From Verrucomicrobiota bacterium (GTDB taxonomy: Bacteria > Verrucomicrobiota > Verrucomicrobiia > Limisphaerales > SXTU01), in NCBI GenBank assembly GCA_016235545.1, contig JACRKB010000032.1, positions 1-64,000 of the forward strand: a stretch of DNA of 64,000 nucleotides, written 5' to 3'. Positions 7,880-15,810 of the stretch are shown piece after piece. The stretch's first letter is position 1; each line of letters starts with the position of its first letter. The translations under genes were made by a program, and so were the position numbers. Under the pieces are notes generated by a model, which was not told the origin of the DNA, made no database searches, and worked only from the letters and a program-made list of their open reading frames with translations.

Positions 7880-9268
7880 ATGAACTCCACCGAGCCAGCC
7901 ATCCGCGAGTTCGCCAACCGCATCACGGCGTTGCTCATCTTCCGCACCGCGCTGCGCTGCGCGACCGTGTGGCTGCTCGGCGTCGGCGTCGCCGTGCTCG
8001 TGGCACGAGTGACGGGCTTGGTGGCGTCGCACTGGCTCATCGGCGGGTTGGCGGGCTTGGTGCCCGTCATCGCGGGAGCAGCGTGGATCGAGTGGCAGCG
8101 CCGCCCACAGCTCGCCACCGTGCGCGCGGCAATGGACCGCCACAACCACTCCGGAGGTCTCCTCATGGCCGCCGCGCAGGCCGATGTCTCCGCGTGGCAG
8201 AACGGCTCAAAGCCGACGCAGCCCACCGTGCGCTGGAACAGCGGCCGGCCCATGACTCTCTTCTGCGCGGCGGCGCTCTTCCTCGGCGCGTCCATGATGA
8301 TGCCGGAACGCTTCATCGTCGGCGCAGCGCAGCGTCCGCTCGACGTGGGCAAGCTGGTCACGGAATTGACCGAGCAAATCACCGCGCTCGAGGAGGAAAA
8401 GATTTTGCCGGAGGACAAGGCGCTTGAACTCAAGAAGGAACTCGCCCGCCTCGGCAAGGAATCCGCCGCGAAGGACCCCGCCAAGACCTGGGAATCCCTC
8501 GACCACCTCAAGCAATCCAACAGCGACCTCGCCAAGCAGGCCGCCGAGGAAGCCATCCAGAAGACCGACGCCATGAAGCAGGCCGAAACCCTCGCCGCCG
8601 CGCTGGGCCTCCTGCCGGACTCCGCGTCCTCGCTGCTGGAGCGCGCCATGCAGGACCTCGCCTCGCTCCTCCAGCAGGCGAAGCTGGAGCAGGGCCTCCT
8701 CGCCGCGAAGCTCCCCGAGGAACTCCTCAAGGCCGCGAAGGAAGGCAAGCTCAACGCCGAGCAGCTCAAAGAATTGATGAAGGCGCTCCAGGCCAACAAG
8801 GACAAGCTGGGCGATGTCCTCAACAAGCTCGCGAACCTCAAGATGATTGACCCCAAGCTCCTCGAAGCCTGCAAGAACGCCGGCCAATGCCCGAACCCTG
8901 CCGGCCTCGCCGCCTTCCTCGCCGAGAACGGCGCGAACCTCGATTCCGTCCTGCTCGTCGTGCAGTCCTTCAGCCAGGGCGGCGTGGGTCGCGGTCGCGG
9001 CGACGCCCCGCTGACGTGGACCGACCCGTCGGACGAGTCGGGCATGAAGTTTAAGGACACCGCGCTGCCGATGGGGCCGCTCAGCGGCCTGAAGGACGCG
9101 CAACTCGTGGGCATCAGCCGCAGCGCGCCCGAGGTGACCGGCGACAAGGAAACCGCCTCAGCCGGTGCCCTCGCCGGAGCCGAAGCCGGCGGCGGCGCGG
9201 CGAACGTCCAACAACTCCTCCCCCGCCACAAAGGCGCGGTGCAACGGTTCTTCAAGCGGGAGAATTAA
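7880..9268 (+). CDS. Membrane-anchored helical protein of unknown function
   Basis: The ATG at 7880 (MNSTEPAIREF) is preferred over the track start at 7832, giving 462 residues. Two hydrophobic segments lie near residues 22-75 (WLLGVGVAVLVA and WLIGGLAGLVPVIAGAAW) and a third near 125 (LFCAAALFLGASMMM). Then come about 200 residues of Ala/Leu/Lys/Glu-rich helix that should form coiled coils (LTEQITALEEEKILPED, ELLKAAKEGKLNAEQLKELMKAL). The C-terminus is Gly/Ala-rich and ends ALAGAEAGGGAANVQQLLPRHKGAVQRFFKREN. The layout recalls the large helical membrane proteins in planctomycete MoxR/DUF58 operons, but no MoxR or DUF58 gene is nearby, so function is left open. Confidence 0.7.
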   Translation: MNSTEPAIREFANRITALLIFRTALRCATVWLLGVGVAVLVARVTGLVASHWLIGGLAGLVPVIAGAAWIEWQRRPQLATVRAAMDRHNHSGGLLMAAAQADVSAWQNGSKPTQPTVRWNSGRPMTLFCAAALFLGASMMMPERFIVGAAQRPLDVGKLVTELTEQITALEEEKILPEDKALELKKELARLGKESAAKDPAKTWESLDHLKQSNSDLAKQAAEEAIQKTDAMKQAETLAAALGLLPDSASSLLERAMQDLASLLQQAKLEQGLLAAKLPEELLKAAKEGKLNAEQLKELMKALQANKDKLGDVLNKLANLKMIDPKLLEACKNAGQCPNPAGLAAFLAENGANLDSVLLVVQSFSQGGVGRGRGDAPLTWTDPSDESGMKFKDTALPMGPLSGLKDAQLVGISRSAPEVTGDKETASAGALAGAEAGGGAANVQQLLPRHKGAVQRFFKREN

Positions 9269-9275
9269 CCTCCCC

Positions 9276-9340
9276 TTCGCAGGCTTAAGCCCGCGCTTCA
9301 GCGTTTTCTCCGACGCGCAGGCTGAAGAGTGCGACTACGA
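9276..9340. repeat. Dispersed CGCAGGCTNAAG...GCGACTAC repeat
   Basis: Two related units, CGCAGGCTTAAGCCCGCG and GCGCAGGCTGAAGAGTGCGACTAC, sit between the helical membrane protein and argS. A relative in inverse orientation (GTAGTCGCAGGCTTTAGCCTGCG) lies near 39144. Confidence 0.55.
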
Positions 9341-9422
9341 CGCCTCCTCCCGCGCTCGACGGAGTCCTTTGCGCTCGACCCTGCTGGCACCGGTGTTTAG
9401 CGTGCGCGCCTTTGCGGAACTC

Positions 9423-11192
9423 ATGTTGCACCTAAAACTTCAGACCAGTCTTCAGGCCGCCGTCCGCGCTGTGCTGCCGGATGCGGATGTCGCCAATGTT
9501 CTCGTGCGCCCGTGCCCGGATGCGCGGCACGGGGATTACCAGTCCAACGCCCTCATCGCGGTCGCCAAGCAGGGCAAGCTGAACCCCCGGCAACTTGCCG
9601 AGCAGGTGCAGGCGCGGCTCGATGTGACCGAGATATGCGATGCGGTGGAAATTTCCGGGCCGGGCTTCCTGAACTTCCGCGTGCGCCCTGCCGCGCTGGC
9701 CGGCGTGCTGCAAGCCGCCGCGCGCGGTGAACATCTCTTCTTCGCCAAGGCAGCGCAGCCGCGCACCGTGGTCATTGATTTCAGCTCGCCGAACGTCGCC
9801 AAGCCGATGCACGTCGGCCACATCCGCTCGACGGGCATTGGCGACTCTTTGCAGCGCGTCTTCCGCCTGCTCGGCCACCGCGTCATCACGGACAATCACA
9901 TCGGCGACTGGGGCACGCAGTTCGGCAAGCTGCTGCTGGGCTGGAAGCAAATCCTCGACCGCGACGCGCTGGCCGCCGACGCGATTGCCGAACTGGAACG
10001 GCTCTACAAGGTCATCAACGCAGAGTGCGACGCGACGCCCGCGCGGCTGGAGGAGGCGAAGCAGGAGCTGGTGAAACTCCAGGCTGGCGACGCGGAGAAC
10101 ATCGCCGTGTGGCAGGAGATGATTCGCGTGTCGCAGGCGCAGTTCGACACGATTTACGGACGGCTCGGCGTGAAGTTCGACCACGCGCTGGGCGAGAGCT
10201 TTTACAATCCGCAGCTCGGCGCGGTGGTGAACGATTTGCTGGCGCGCGGCATCGCCCGCGAGAGCGAGGGTGCGGTGGGTGTGTTCAGCGATGGCTCGCT
10301 GCCGCCGAAGTCGGACCCGTTTCTCGTCAACCGCGACGGCGAGTGGAGTGCGGACCCGGCGCTCGTGCGCAAGAGCGACGGCGGCTTCAACTACATGACC
10401 ACCGATCTCGCGACGGTGGACTACCGGCTCAGGACGTGGTCGCCCGACGAGATTGTGTATGTGGTGGACGACAGGCAGGCGCCGCACTTCCGCAAGTTGT
10501 TCCTCACCTTCGCGCGCTGGCAGCCGGAGGCTGCGGCGAAGGTGAAACTGGTGCACGTGGGGTTCGGCAAGATTCTCGGCGAGGACGGCAAGCCGTTCAA
10601 AACGCGCAGCGGCGACACGGTGAAGCTCGGCGATTTGCTCGACGAGGCAGAGGCGCGGGCGTTGAAAGTCGTGACGGAGAAGAATCCTGATTTGCCCGGC
10701 GCGGAGCGGAATGAGATTGCGCGCATCGTCGGCCTCGGCTCGGTGAAATACGCCGACCTGCTGCCCAACCGGCAGAGCGACTACCAGTTCAGTTGGGACA
10801 AGATGCTGGCGCTGCAAGGCAACACCGCGCCGTATCTGCTGTATGCCCACACACGGGTGCGGAGCATCCTGCGCAAGGGGGCGGAGCTTTCAGCGGTCAG
10901 CGGTCAGCAGCCAGCGGTCAGCTTGAACGCGCCGGATGAGATCGCGGTTGCGAAGCAGCTCTTGAACTTCGGCCTCGTGCTCGAGGCGGTCGCGGAGGAA
11001 TACCGGCCCAACTTCCTGTGCAATTATCTCTACGATCTCGCGGGCCGTTTCGCGCGCTTCTACGAGAGCTGCCCGGTGCTCAAGGCCGAGGGAGCCGAGC
11101 GCGCCACGCGCCTGCTGCTGTGCGAGCTGACGGGCCGCGTGCTCAGGCAGGGATTGGAAGTGCTCGGCATCGAGACGACGGATCAGATGTGA
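9423..11192 (+). CDS. argS: Arginyl-tRNA synthetase
   Basis: This class I synthetase charges tRNA-Arg with arginine in the cytoplasm. The ATG at 9423 (MLHLKLQTSLQAAV) is chosen because the 86 residues before it in the track overlap the upstream gene and a repeat; the product is 589 residues, normal for ArgS. The N-terminal Arg-tRNA-synthetase domain (residues about 1-90, GDYQSNALIAVAK) leads into the catalytic domain with PNVAKPMHVGHIRSTGIGD, the ArgS version of the HIGH motif, and DNHIGDWGTQFGKLL. The DALR anticodon-binding domain is at the C-terminus (LCNYLYDLAGRFARFYESCPVL). Before DALR there is an in-frame insert, LSAVSGQQPAVS, encoded by a dispersed CAGCGGTCAGC repeat. The gene stands alone. 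Confidence 0.96.
   Translation: MLHLKLQTSLQAAVRAVLPDADVANVLVRPCPDARHGDYQSNALIAVAKQGKLNPRQLAEQVQARLDVTEICDAVEISGPGFLNFRVRPAALAGVLQAAARGEHLFFAKAAQPRTVVIDFSSPNVAKPMHVGHIRSTGIGDSLQRVFRLLGHRVITDNHIGDWGTQFGKLLLGWKQILDRDALAADAIAELERLYKVINAECDATPARLEEAKQELVKLQAGDAENIAVWQEMIRVSQAQFDTIYGRLGVKFDHALGESFYNPQLGAVVNDLLARGIARESEGAVGVFSDGSLPPKSDPFLVNRDGEWSADPALVRKSDGGFNYMTTDLATVDYRLRTWSPDEIVYVVDDRQAPHFRKLFLTFARWQPEAAAKVKLVHVGFGKILGEDGKPFKTRSGDTVKLGDLLDEAEARALKVVTEKNPDLPGAERNEIARIVGLGSVKYADLLPNRQSDYQFSWDKMLALQGNTAPYLLYAHTRVRSILRKGAELSAVSGQQPAVSLNAPDEIAVAKQLLNFGLVLEAVAEEYRPNFLCNYLYDLAGRFARFYESCPVLKAEGAERATRLLLCELTGRVLRQGLEVLGIETTDQM
10891..10922. repeat. In-frame CAGCGGTCAGC tandem repeat inside argS
   Basis: CAGCGGTCAGCGGTCAGCAGCCAGCGGTCAGC encodes AVSGQQPAVS between the catalytic and DALR domains. 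The inverse-strand counterpart (CTGACCGCTGACCGCTGAC type) is in the GT39 gene near 19130, also in frame. Confidence 0.75.
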
Positions 11193-11474
11193 GCGGCTTT
11201 CAGCGCGGGCAGGGCCGCCGCGCCGTCGCTCACGTGTTCCGCATCGGGCGCGAGTCAGCTTTTGAACGGTCGCGTAGCGACCCCCTGATGGTAGCCGTGG
11301 GTTTCAAACCACGGATCGGCGTCCGATAGTCATGCGTCGCGTAGCGACGCCGGAACGCCGGCCACGAAAGTGTGTGGAAGGCGGGTGGTTCAAGCGTCGC
11401 TACGCGACGCGGGTTGTCGTTGGCCCGAACCGCGGGTTGAAACCCACGGCTACCTTCAAACTCTCGCTCCTGCT
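11193..11474. repeat. Intergenic inverted-repeat cluster downstream of argS
   Basis: GGTAGCCGTGGGTTTCAAACCACGG (about 11289-11313) is inverted near 11430-11455 as CCGCGGGTTGAAACCCACGGCTACC, and GCGTCGCGTAGCGACGC / GCGTCGCTACGCGACGC palindromes lie between them. No ORF of any quality is present. This is a composite dispersed repeat able to form a large hairpin. Confidence 0.65.
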
Positions 11475-11488
11475 CAAATCATGATTTG
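11475..11488. promoter_or_regulatory. Perfect palindrome CAAATCATGATTTG
   Basis: This 14-bp perfect palindrome lies about 90 nt upstream of the cNMP-binding protein start. An overlapping ATTTGCGAC (11484-11492) is inverted as GTCGCAAAT at 11525-11533. It is a candidate operator or leader structure, but nothing identifies the regulator. Confidence 0.35.
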
Positions 11489-11578
11489 CGACCTTCCGCA
11501 TCGAATGGCGTAGTTTCGGATTGCGTCGCAAATGGCATTCCGGCATTTAACTCGGCAGCACCAAGCAAGGGATACTTC

Positions 11579-12283
11579 ATGGGCGAGCAAGCAGAAGTCG
11601 GTTACAAAATCTGGGCAACGGACGATGTCGTCTATGGCCCGGTGGATATGCCAACGCTTGTGGAGTGGGTGAAGGACGAGCGCGTGGTGACCGACACCTG
11701 GGTCTTCGTGTGTCACGATAACAAATGGAGCGAGGCCGGCAAAATGTCCGAGCTGCGCTCCGTCTTCAACGCGGTCCTGCCCGGCAGCGTCCCTGTCAGC
11801 CACACCCCGCTCGTCGCGGGCATCAAGCCGGGCGCGCTGCGGCGCGTGAAAATCCTCGGCGAGATGACCGACCAGCAGCTCGGGCGCTTCGCGCAGTTCA
11901 TGGAGGTGGAGAACGCCCGGCAGTTTCACACCATCGTGACGCAGGGCGCCGTCGGCGACGCGATGTATCTCATCCTCGAGGGCGAGCTGCGCGTGCGGCA
12001 GTTGGTGGGCGGCAAGGAAACCGTCCTGGTCACGCTCAACGCCGGCGAGTTCTTCGGCGACATCTCCCTCTTCGACCACGGACCGCGCTCGGCGGACGTG
12101 GTGGCGAACAACCCCTCCGTGCTGCTCAAGGTTTCCGCCACCAACTTCCTGCGGCTCGTGCAGGAGGCACCTGAGCTGGCCACGCCGTTCCTCGTCGCCG
12201 TCTGCAAGACCCTCACCGCCCGCATCCGCGCGGACAACAAGCGCCTGCGTGACTCGATCAACATCGGGCGCGCGGCTCGTTGA
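11579..12283 (+). CDS. GYF_2-like plus cyclic-nucleotide-binding domain protein
   Basis: The ATG at 11579 (MGEQAEVGYKIW) is preceded by a plausible AAGGG ribosome-binding site and gives 234 residues. Residues 8-60 (GYKIWATDDVVYGPVDMPTLVEWVKDERV) look like a GYF_2-type domain, which usually binds peptides or acts as a sensor. Residues about 90-215 are a cNMP-binding domain: MYLILEGELRVRQ, then GEFFGDISLFDHGPRSADVVA, close to the phosphate-binding cassette (the canonical R in RSA is kept). There is no DNA-binding helix-turn-helix, so it is unlikely to be a CRP-type regulator. It probably senses a cyclic nucleotide and passes the signal to a protein partner. No operon partner is evident. Confidence 0.8.
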   Translation: MGEQAEVGYKIWATDDVVYGPVDMPTLVEWVKDERVVTDTWVFVCHDNKWSEAGKMSELRSVFNAVLPGSVPVSHTPLVAGIKPGALRRVKILGEMTDQQLGRFAQFMEVENARQFHTIVTQGAVGDAMYLILEGELRVRQLVGGKETVLVTLNAGEFFGDISLFDHGPRSADVVANNPSVLLKVSATNFLRLVQEAPELATPFLVAVCKTLTARIRADNKRLRDSINIGRAAR

Positions 12284-12360
12284 GCGGGCGCGGCGGGCAC
12301 GCCCCACCCCATCACGCGCGAGGCTTGTGCGCTCCTGCTGATTCCGCAAAACTGCGCGCC

Positions 12361-13389
12361 ATGAACCGCCGCAACTTCCTGCAAGCCGCCGCCGTTTCCA
12401 CCGCTGTCCTGCCCGCGCTCGGGGCCGAGCCGCGCCGCATCCGCATCGGCTTCCTCGGGTGCGGCCACTCGCATGGGATTTCAAAGGTGAAGCTCGCCCT
12501 GACCTCGCCCGACTGGGAGTGCGTCGGCATCTTCGAGCCGGACCCGAAGCCCCGCACGGCTGCGGAGAAACTGGGGGCCAAGGCGCTTTCGCAGGAACAA
12601 GTCCTCGCAGCCAGCGAGGTCATCGCCGTGGAGTGCGAGGCGAAGGACCGTTATCAAATGGCGAGAGCCGCACTGCTCGCCGGCAAGCACGTCCACATCG
12701 AGAAGCCCCCGAGCGTGACGCTCGCGGAGTTCCGCGAGCTGCTCGGGCTTGCACAAGACAGGAATGTGCTGATGCAGATGGGCTACATGTGGCGCTTCAA
12801 TCCCGGCATCAACGCCGCTCTCGAAGCCGCGCGGAAAGGCTGGCTCGGCGATGTGTATCTCGTGCGCGGCGTCATCAACACGAACATCTCCGGCGAGTCG
12901 CGCCGCTCCTTCGGCGAGATCGCCGGCGGCACGATGTATGAGCTGGGCTGCCATCTCGTTGACCCGCTCGTGCGACTGCTGGGCAAGCACGCGAAGGTCA
13001 CGCCCATCCTGCGCCACGACGCGAAGGACGCCGACCATCTCGCCGACAACTGCGTTGCCGTCTTCGACTTCAAGCACGCCCTCGGCATCATCAGCAGCGC
13101 GACGATGCAGCCCACTGCCGGGGCACACCGGACGTTTGAGATTCAGGGGACAAACGGCGTCGCCATCGTGCGGCCGCTGGAGCAGCCGGTGTTGACCGTG
13201 GACCTCGCGAAGGAGGCCGGGCCATACAAGAAAGGCTCGCAGGTCATCAGCTTCCCACGCTACGAGCGCTACGCGCCGGAGTTTGCCGAACTGGCCGCGT
13301 GCGTGCGCACCGGCAAGCCTCTGGGCGTCACGCCGGAGGAGGACGCACTGGTGCAGGAAGCTTTGCTGAAGGCCAGCGGAATGCACTGA
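12361..13389 (+). CDS. Gfo/Idh/MocA family oxidoreductase with Tat signal
   Basis: The protein has 342 residues from the ATG at 12361. MNRRNFLQAAAVSTAVLPAL is a twin-arginine-type signal, so export in folded form with bound NAD(P) is expected. The Rossmann fold begins at RIRIGFLGCGHSHG, followed by HVHIEKPPSVTLAEF with the family EKP motif (its lysine is usually the catalytic base) and GYMWRFNPGINAALEAA. The C-terminal half is the GFO_IDH_MocA C domain. PVC bacteria encode many exported paralogues that act on sugars or their derivatives; the exact substrate is not readable. It stands between the cNMP-binding gene and rpmE, with no evident operon. Confidence 0.87.
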   Translation: MNRRNFLQAAAVSTAVLPALGAEPRRIRIGFLGCGHSHGISKVKLALTSPDWECVGIFEPDPKPRTAAEKLGAKALSQEQVLAASEVIAVECEAKDRYQMARAALLAGKHVHIEKPPSVTLAEFRELLGLAQDRNVLMQMGYMWRFNPGINAALEAARKGWLGDVYLVRGVINTNISGESRRSFGEIAGGTMYELGCHLVDPLVRLLGKHAKVTPILRHDAKDADHLADNCVAVFDFKHALGIISSATMQPTAGAHRTFEIQGTNGVAIVRPLEQPVLTVDLAKEAGPYKKGSQVISFPRYERYAPEFAELAACVRTGKPLGVTPEEDALVQEALLKASGMH

Positions 13390-13490
13390 AGCGGGAGCAG
13401 CCGTGAGGGAGGACACTCTTGTCCCCCTGCCCTGATGGGTGAAACCAGAACTCGGGGACAGAAGTGTTCACTGAATTTCCAAAACAGCGC

Positions 13491-13518
13491 TTGCCAAGCC
13501 GCGCATCGTTTGTATTCT
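13491..13518 (+). promoter_or_regulatory. Putative sigma-70-type promoter of rpmE
   Basis: TTGCCA, 16 nt, TATTCT. Transcription would begin close to 13526, only a few bases before the rpmE ATG at 13533, giving a very short leader. Confidence 0.5.
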
Positions 13519-13532
13519 GCGCGCCCTTTGAC

Positions 13533-13787
13533 ATGAAAACGGACATCCATCCGAAATACGAAGCCGCCGAGTTCCGTTGCGCCTGTGGCAACGTGATTGC
13601 CACCCGCTCCACCCGCAAGGCTGTCCTTCTGGGCATCTGCAACGTCTGCCACCCGTTTTACACGGGCCAGCAGAAGTTTGTCGATACCGCTGGACGCGTG
13701 GATAAATTCCAGCAGCGCGCCGCCAAGACTCAGGCCGCCCAGCTTGCGGTGGCCGATGCGGCTGCCGCCAAGAAAAAGAAGAAGTAG
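13533..13787 (+). CDS. rpmE: 50S ribosomal protein bL31
   Basis: The protein has 84 residues from the ATG at 13533 ([20 protein letters not shown]). It shows the bL31 core: HPKY, the CxC pair in FRCACGN, then [28 protein letters not shown]. The cysteines at CAC and NVC make it the zinc-binding (C+) type. The C-terminus is a lysine-rich tail (AAAAKKKKK) longer than in E. coli, probably contacting rRNA. A promoter-like pair precedes it and a strong hairpin terminator follows, so it is likely a single-gene transcript; prfA lies downstream, as in many bacteria. Confidence 0.95.
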   Translation: MKTDIHPKYEAAEFRCACGNVIATRSTRKAVLLGICNVCHPFYTGQQKFVDTAGRVDKFQQRAAKTQAAQLAVADAAAAKKKKK

Positions 13788-13801
13788 CTTTCCGCCACGC
13801 C

Positions 13802-13844
13802 ATCGCCCGCCAGGTTCACGCCCGGCGGGCGATTGCTTTTCTTG
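13802..13844 (+). terminator. Rho-independent terminator after rpmE
   Basis: ATCGCCCGCC (13802-13811) pairs perfectly with GGCGGGCGAT (13824-13833), followed by TGCTTTTCTT. It begins 14 nt after the rpmE stop codon. Confidence 0.85.
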
Positions 13845-13941
13845 CGCCGGGTTGACAATTGAGAGTTCAAAGCTGCGCTCTCAGCACCACCTCCGCCCCT
13901 CAACTTTCAAGTCCCCTCTCTGAGCTTCCTCTCAATCTCAC

Positions 13942-15021
13942 ATGGAACTCCGCCCTCATATCGAGAAGTTCAACCGCCGCTTCGCGGAGGTCGAGGCTGC
14001 GTTGAGTGATCCCAAAGTCTTCGACATCCCGGCCCGCGCGCAGGATCTGGGGCGGGAATACGCGAGGCTCAAGGGCCTCGTCGCCACTGGCGCAGTGTAT
14101 CTCAAGGCGCTGCGCGACCTCGATGAGAACCGCGCGCTGCTCGCCGCCGAGCCGCCCGACTCCGAGCTTGCTCTCATGGCCAAGGAGGAAGTCGCGCGGC
14201 TCGAAACGGAAGTCCAGCGTCTTGTCCTGGATGTCCAGCGCGGTGTCCTGCCGCCTGACCCGACTGATTCGCGCAACACCATCGTCGAAATCCGCGCGGG
14301 CGCGGGCGGTGCCGAGTCCGCGCTCTTCGCCGCCGACCTCTACCGGATGTTCACGCGCTACGCCGAGACGCAAGGTTGGAAGATCGATCCGATGGATTCC
14401 AGCCCGTCGGACTTGGGAGGAATGAGGGATGTCACCTTCGGAGTCATCGGGCAGGATGTCTACAAGCGGCTCAAATACGAGAGCGGCGTCCACCGAGTCC
14501 AGCGCGTGCCCGCCACCGAGGCGCAGGGGCGCATCCATACCAGCACCTGCACCGTAGCCGTGCTGCCGGAGGCCGAGGAGGTGGACATTGAGATTCGCCC
14601 CGAGGATCTCGAAATCCAGGTCTGCCGCGCGGGCGGGCACGGCGGGCAGGGCGTGAACACCACTGACTCCGCTGTCCGCATCTTTCACAAGCCCTCCGGC
14701 ACGGAGGTCCGGTGCCAGGACGAGCGTTCACAGCACAAGAACAAGGCCAAGGCGATGAAGGTGCTCCGCTCACGCCTGCTGGACCGAAAGATCGCCGATG
14801 AGAAGGCCAAGTATGAGGCGCAGCGCAGCTCGCAGGTCGGCACCGGCGAGCGCAGTGAGAAAATCCGCACCTATAACTTCCCTCAGAACCGCGTGACCGA
14901 CCACCGGATCGAGCTGACGCTCTACAACCTTGCCAACGTCATCGAGGGGGACCTCGACGGCATCATCGAGCCGCTGATGAATCACGATTTGGACCAGAGG
15001 CTCGCGGCGCTGCCGACGTGA
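13942..15021 (+). CDS. prfA: Peptide chain release factor 1
   Basis: The 359-residue protein recognises UAA and UAG stop codons and triggers peptide release on the ribosome. The peptidyl-tRNA hydrolysis loop GGHGGQGVNTTDSAVRI holds the GGQ motif. RVPATEAQGRIHTST carries PAT in the position that marks RF1 (PxT) rather than RF2 (SPF). The N-terminal helical domain (residues about 1-100), TRYAETQGWKIDPMDSS and the C-terminal RSEKIRTYNFPQNRVTDHRI are all family-typical, and the length is normal. It follows rpmE after a terminator and about 100 nt of spacer, so it probably has its own promoter. Function is near certain. Confidence 0.97.
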   Translation: MELRPHIEKFNRRFAEVEAALSDPKVFDIPARAQDLGREYARLKGLVATGAVYLKALRDLDENRALLAAEPPDSELALMAKEEVARLETEVQRLVLDVQRGVLPPDPTDSRNTIVEIRAGAGGAESALFAADLYRMFTRYAETQGWKIDPMDSSPSDLGGMRDVTFGVIGQDVYKRLKYESGVHRVQRVPATEAQGRIHTSTCTVAVLPEAEEVDIEIRPEDLEIQVCRAGGHGGQGVNTTDSAVRIFHKPSGTEVRCQDERSQHKNKAKAMKVLRSRLLDRKIADEKAKYEAQRSSQVGTGERSEKIRTYNFPQNRVTDHRIELTLYNLANVIEGDLDGIIEPLMNHDLDQRLAALPT

Positions 15022-15096
15022 GCCACTCTGGTCCAAAGTGAGGACTGGATGGCCGGACGCCGACTTTGGACTTTGAACCTTTGGACTCCCTTTCCC

Positions 15097-15693
15097 ATGA
15101 TTAAGGCGCTCATCTTCGATTGCGACGGAACGCTCGCCGACACCATGCCGCTGCACTGGCACGCGTGGCAGGTCATCGCGCAGCGGCACGGCATCCACTT
15201 CACCGAGGAACGCTTCTATTCGCTGGGCGGCGTGCCCTCGCGGGACATTCTCAAGATGCTGCGCGAGGAGCAGGGGTTGAACTACGACCATCACGAGGTC
15301 TCGGTCGAGAAGGAGCACGCGTTCCTGCCCTTCATCCCGGCCGTGCAGCCGATTCACGAGGTCGTCGCCATCGCGCGCGAGCATCACGGCAGGCTGCCGA
15401 TGGCCGTGGCAAGCGGCGGGAGGAAGCGCGTGGTGGAGGAAGTCCTCCTGCATCTGGGGATCCGCCACTGGTTTGCCGCCGTGGTCACGAGCGAGGACGT
15501 GACGCGGCAGAAGCCGGAGCCGGACATTTTCCTGGAAGCCGCGCGCCTGCTGGGGGTGGAGCCGCAGTTCTGCCGGGGTTTCGAGGACACGGATCTGGGG
15601 ATGACTTCCATTCGCTCGGCAGGAATGGACGCGGTGGATGTGCGGGCCTTCGCCAGCCCGCCGGCTCAGACGCGCTTTCCCTCCTCCTCGTAA
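15097..15693 (+). CDS. HAD-family hydrolase (beta-phosphoglucomutase / YqaB-like)
   Basis: The ATG at 15097 (MIKALIFDCDGTLADTMPLHW) gives 198 residues; the track's 16 extra residues come from a TTTGGACTTTGAACC repeat. DCDGTLADT is HAD motif I with the nucleophilic Asp and the acid/base Asp, VASGG is motif II, KPEPDIFLEAA supplies the motif III lysine, and FEDTDLGMTSIRSAGM is motif IV. The helical cap (HWHAWQVIAQRHGIHFTEERF) places it in the beta-phosphoglucomutase/fructose-1-phosphatase branch, so a small phosphosugar is the likely substrate. The stop codon and last residues (RFPSSS) lie in the GGATTAGGATTACGAG-type repeat, so the C-terminus may have been altered by repeat insertion. Confidence 0.85.
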   Translation: MIKALIFDCDGTLADTMPLHWHAWQVIAQRHGIHFTEERFYSLGGVPSRDILKMLREEQGLNYDHHEVSVEKEHAFLPFIPAVQPIHEVVAIAREHHGRLPMAVASGGRKRVVEEVLLHLGIRHWFAAVVTSEDVTRQKPEPDIFLEAARLLGVEPQFCRGFEDTDLGMTSIRSAGMDAVDVRAFASPPAQTRFPSSS

Positions 15694-15770
15694 TTCTGAT
15701 CCTAATCCTGTTCCTCCCTTCCGAACCCAGCGGCAGAGCAGGATTAGGATTACGAGCAGGAAGGAAGGGT
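15684..15770. repeat. Inverted pair of CTCGTAATCCTAATCCTG repeats between convergent genes
   Basis: CTCCTCGTAATTCTGATCCTAATCCTGTTCCTCCCTT is followed, after a short spacer, by the inverse GCAGGATTAGGATTACGAGCAGGAAGGAAGG. The paired arms can form a long hairpin between the HAD gene and the permease gene and may act as a bidirectional terminator. A single copy lies near 7800. Confidence 0.75.
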
Positions 15771-15810
15771 TCGTTCGTGTCTCAATGAACCCGCCTCCGA
15801 ACCTCGGCGG

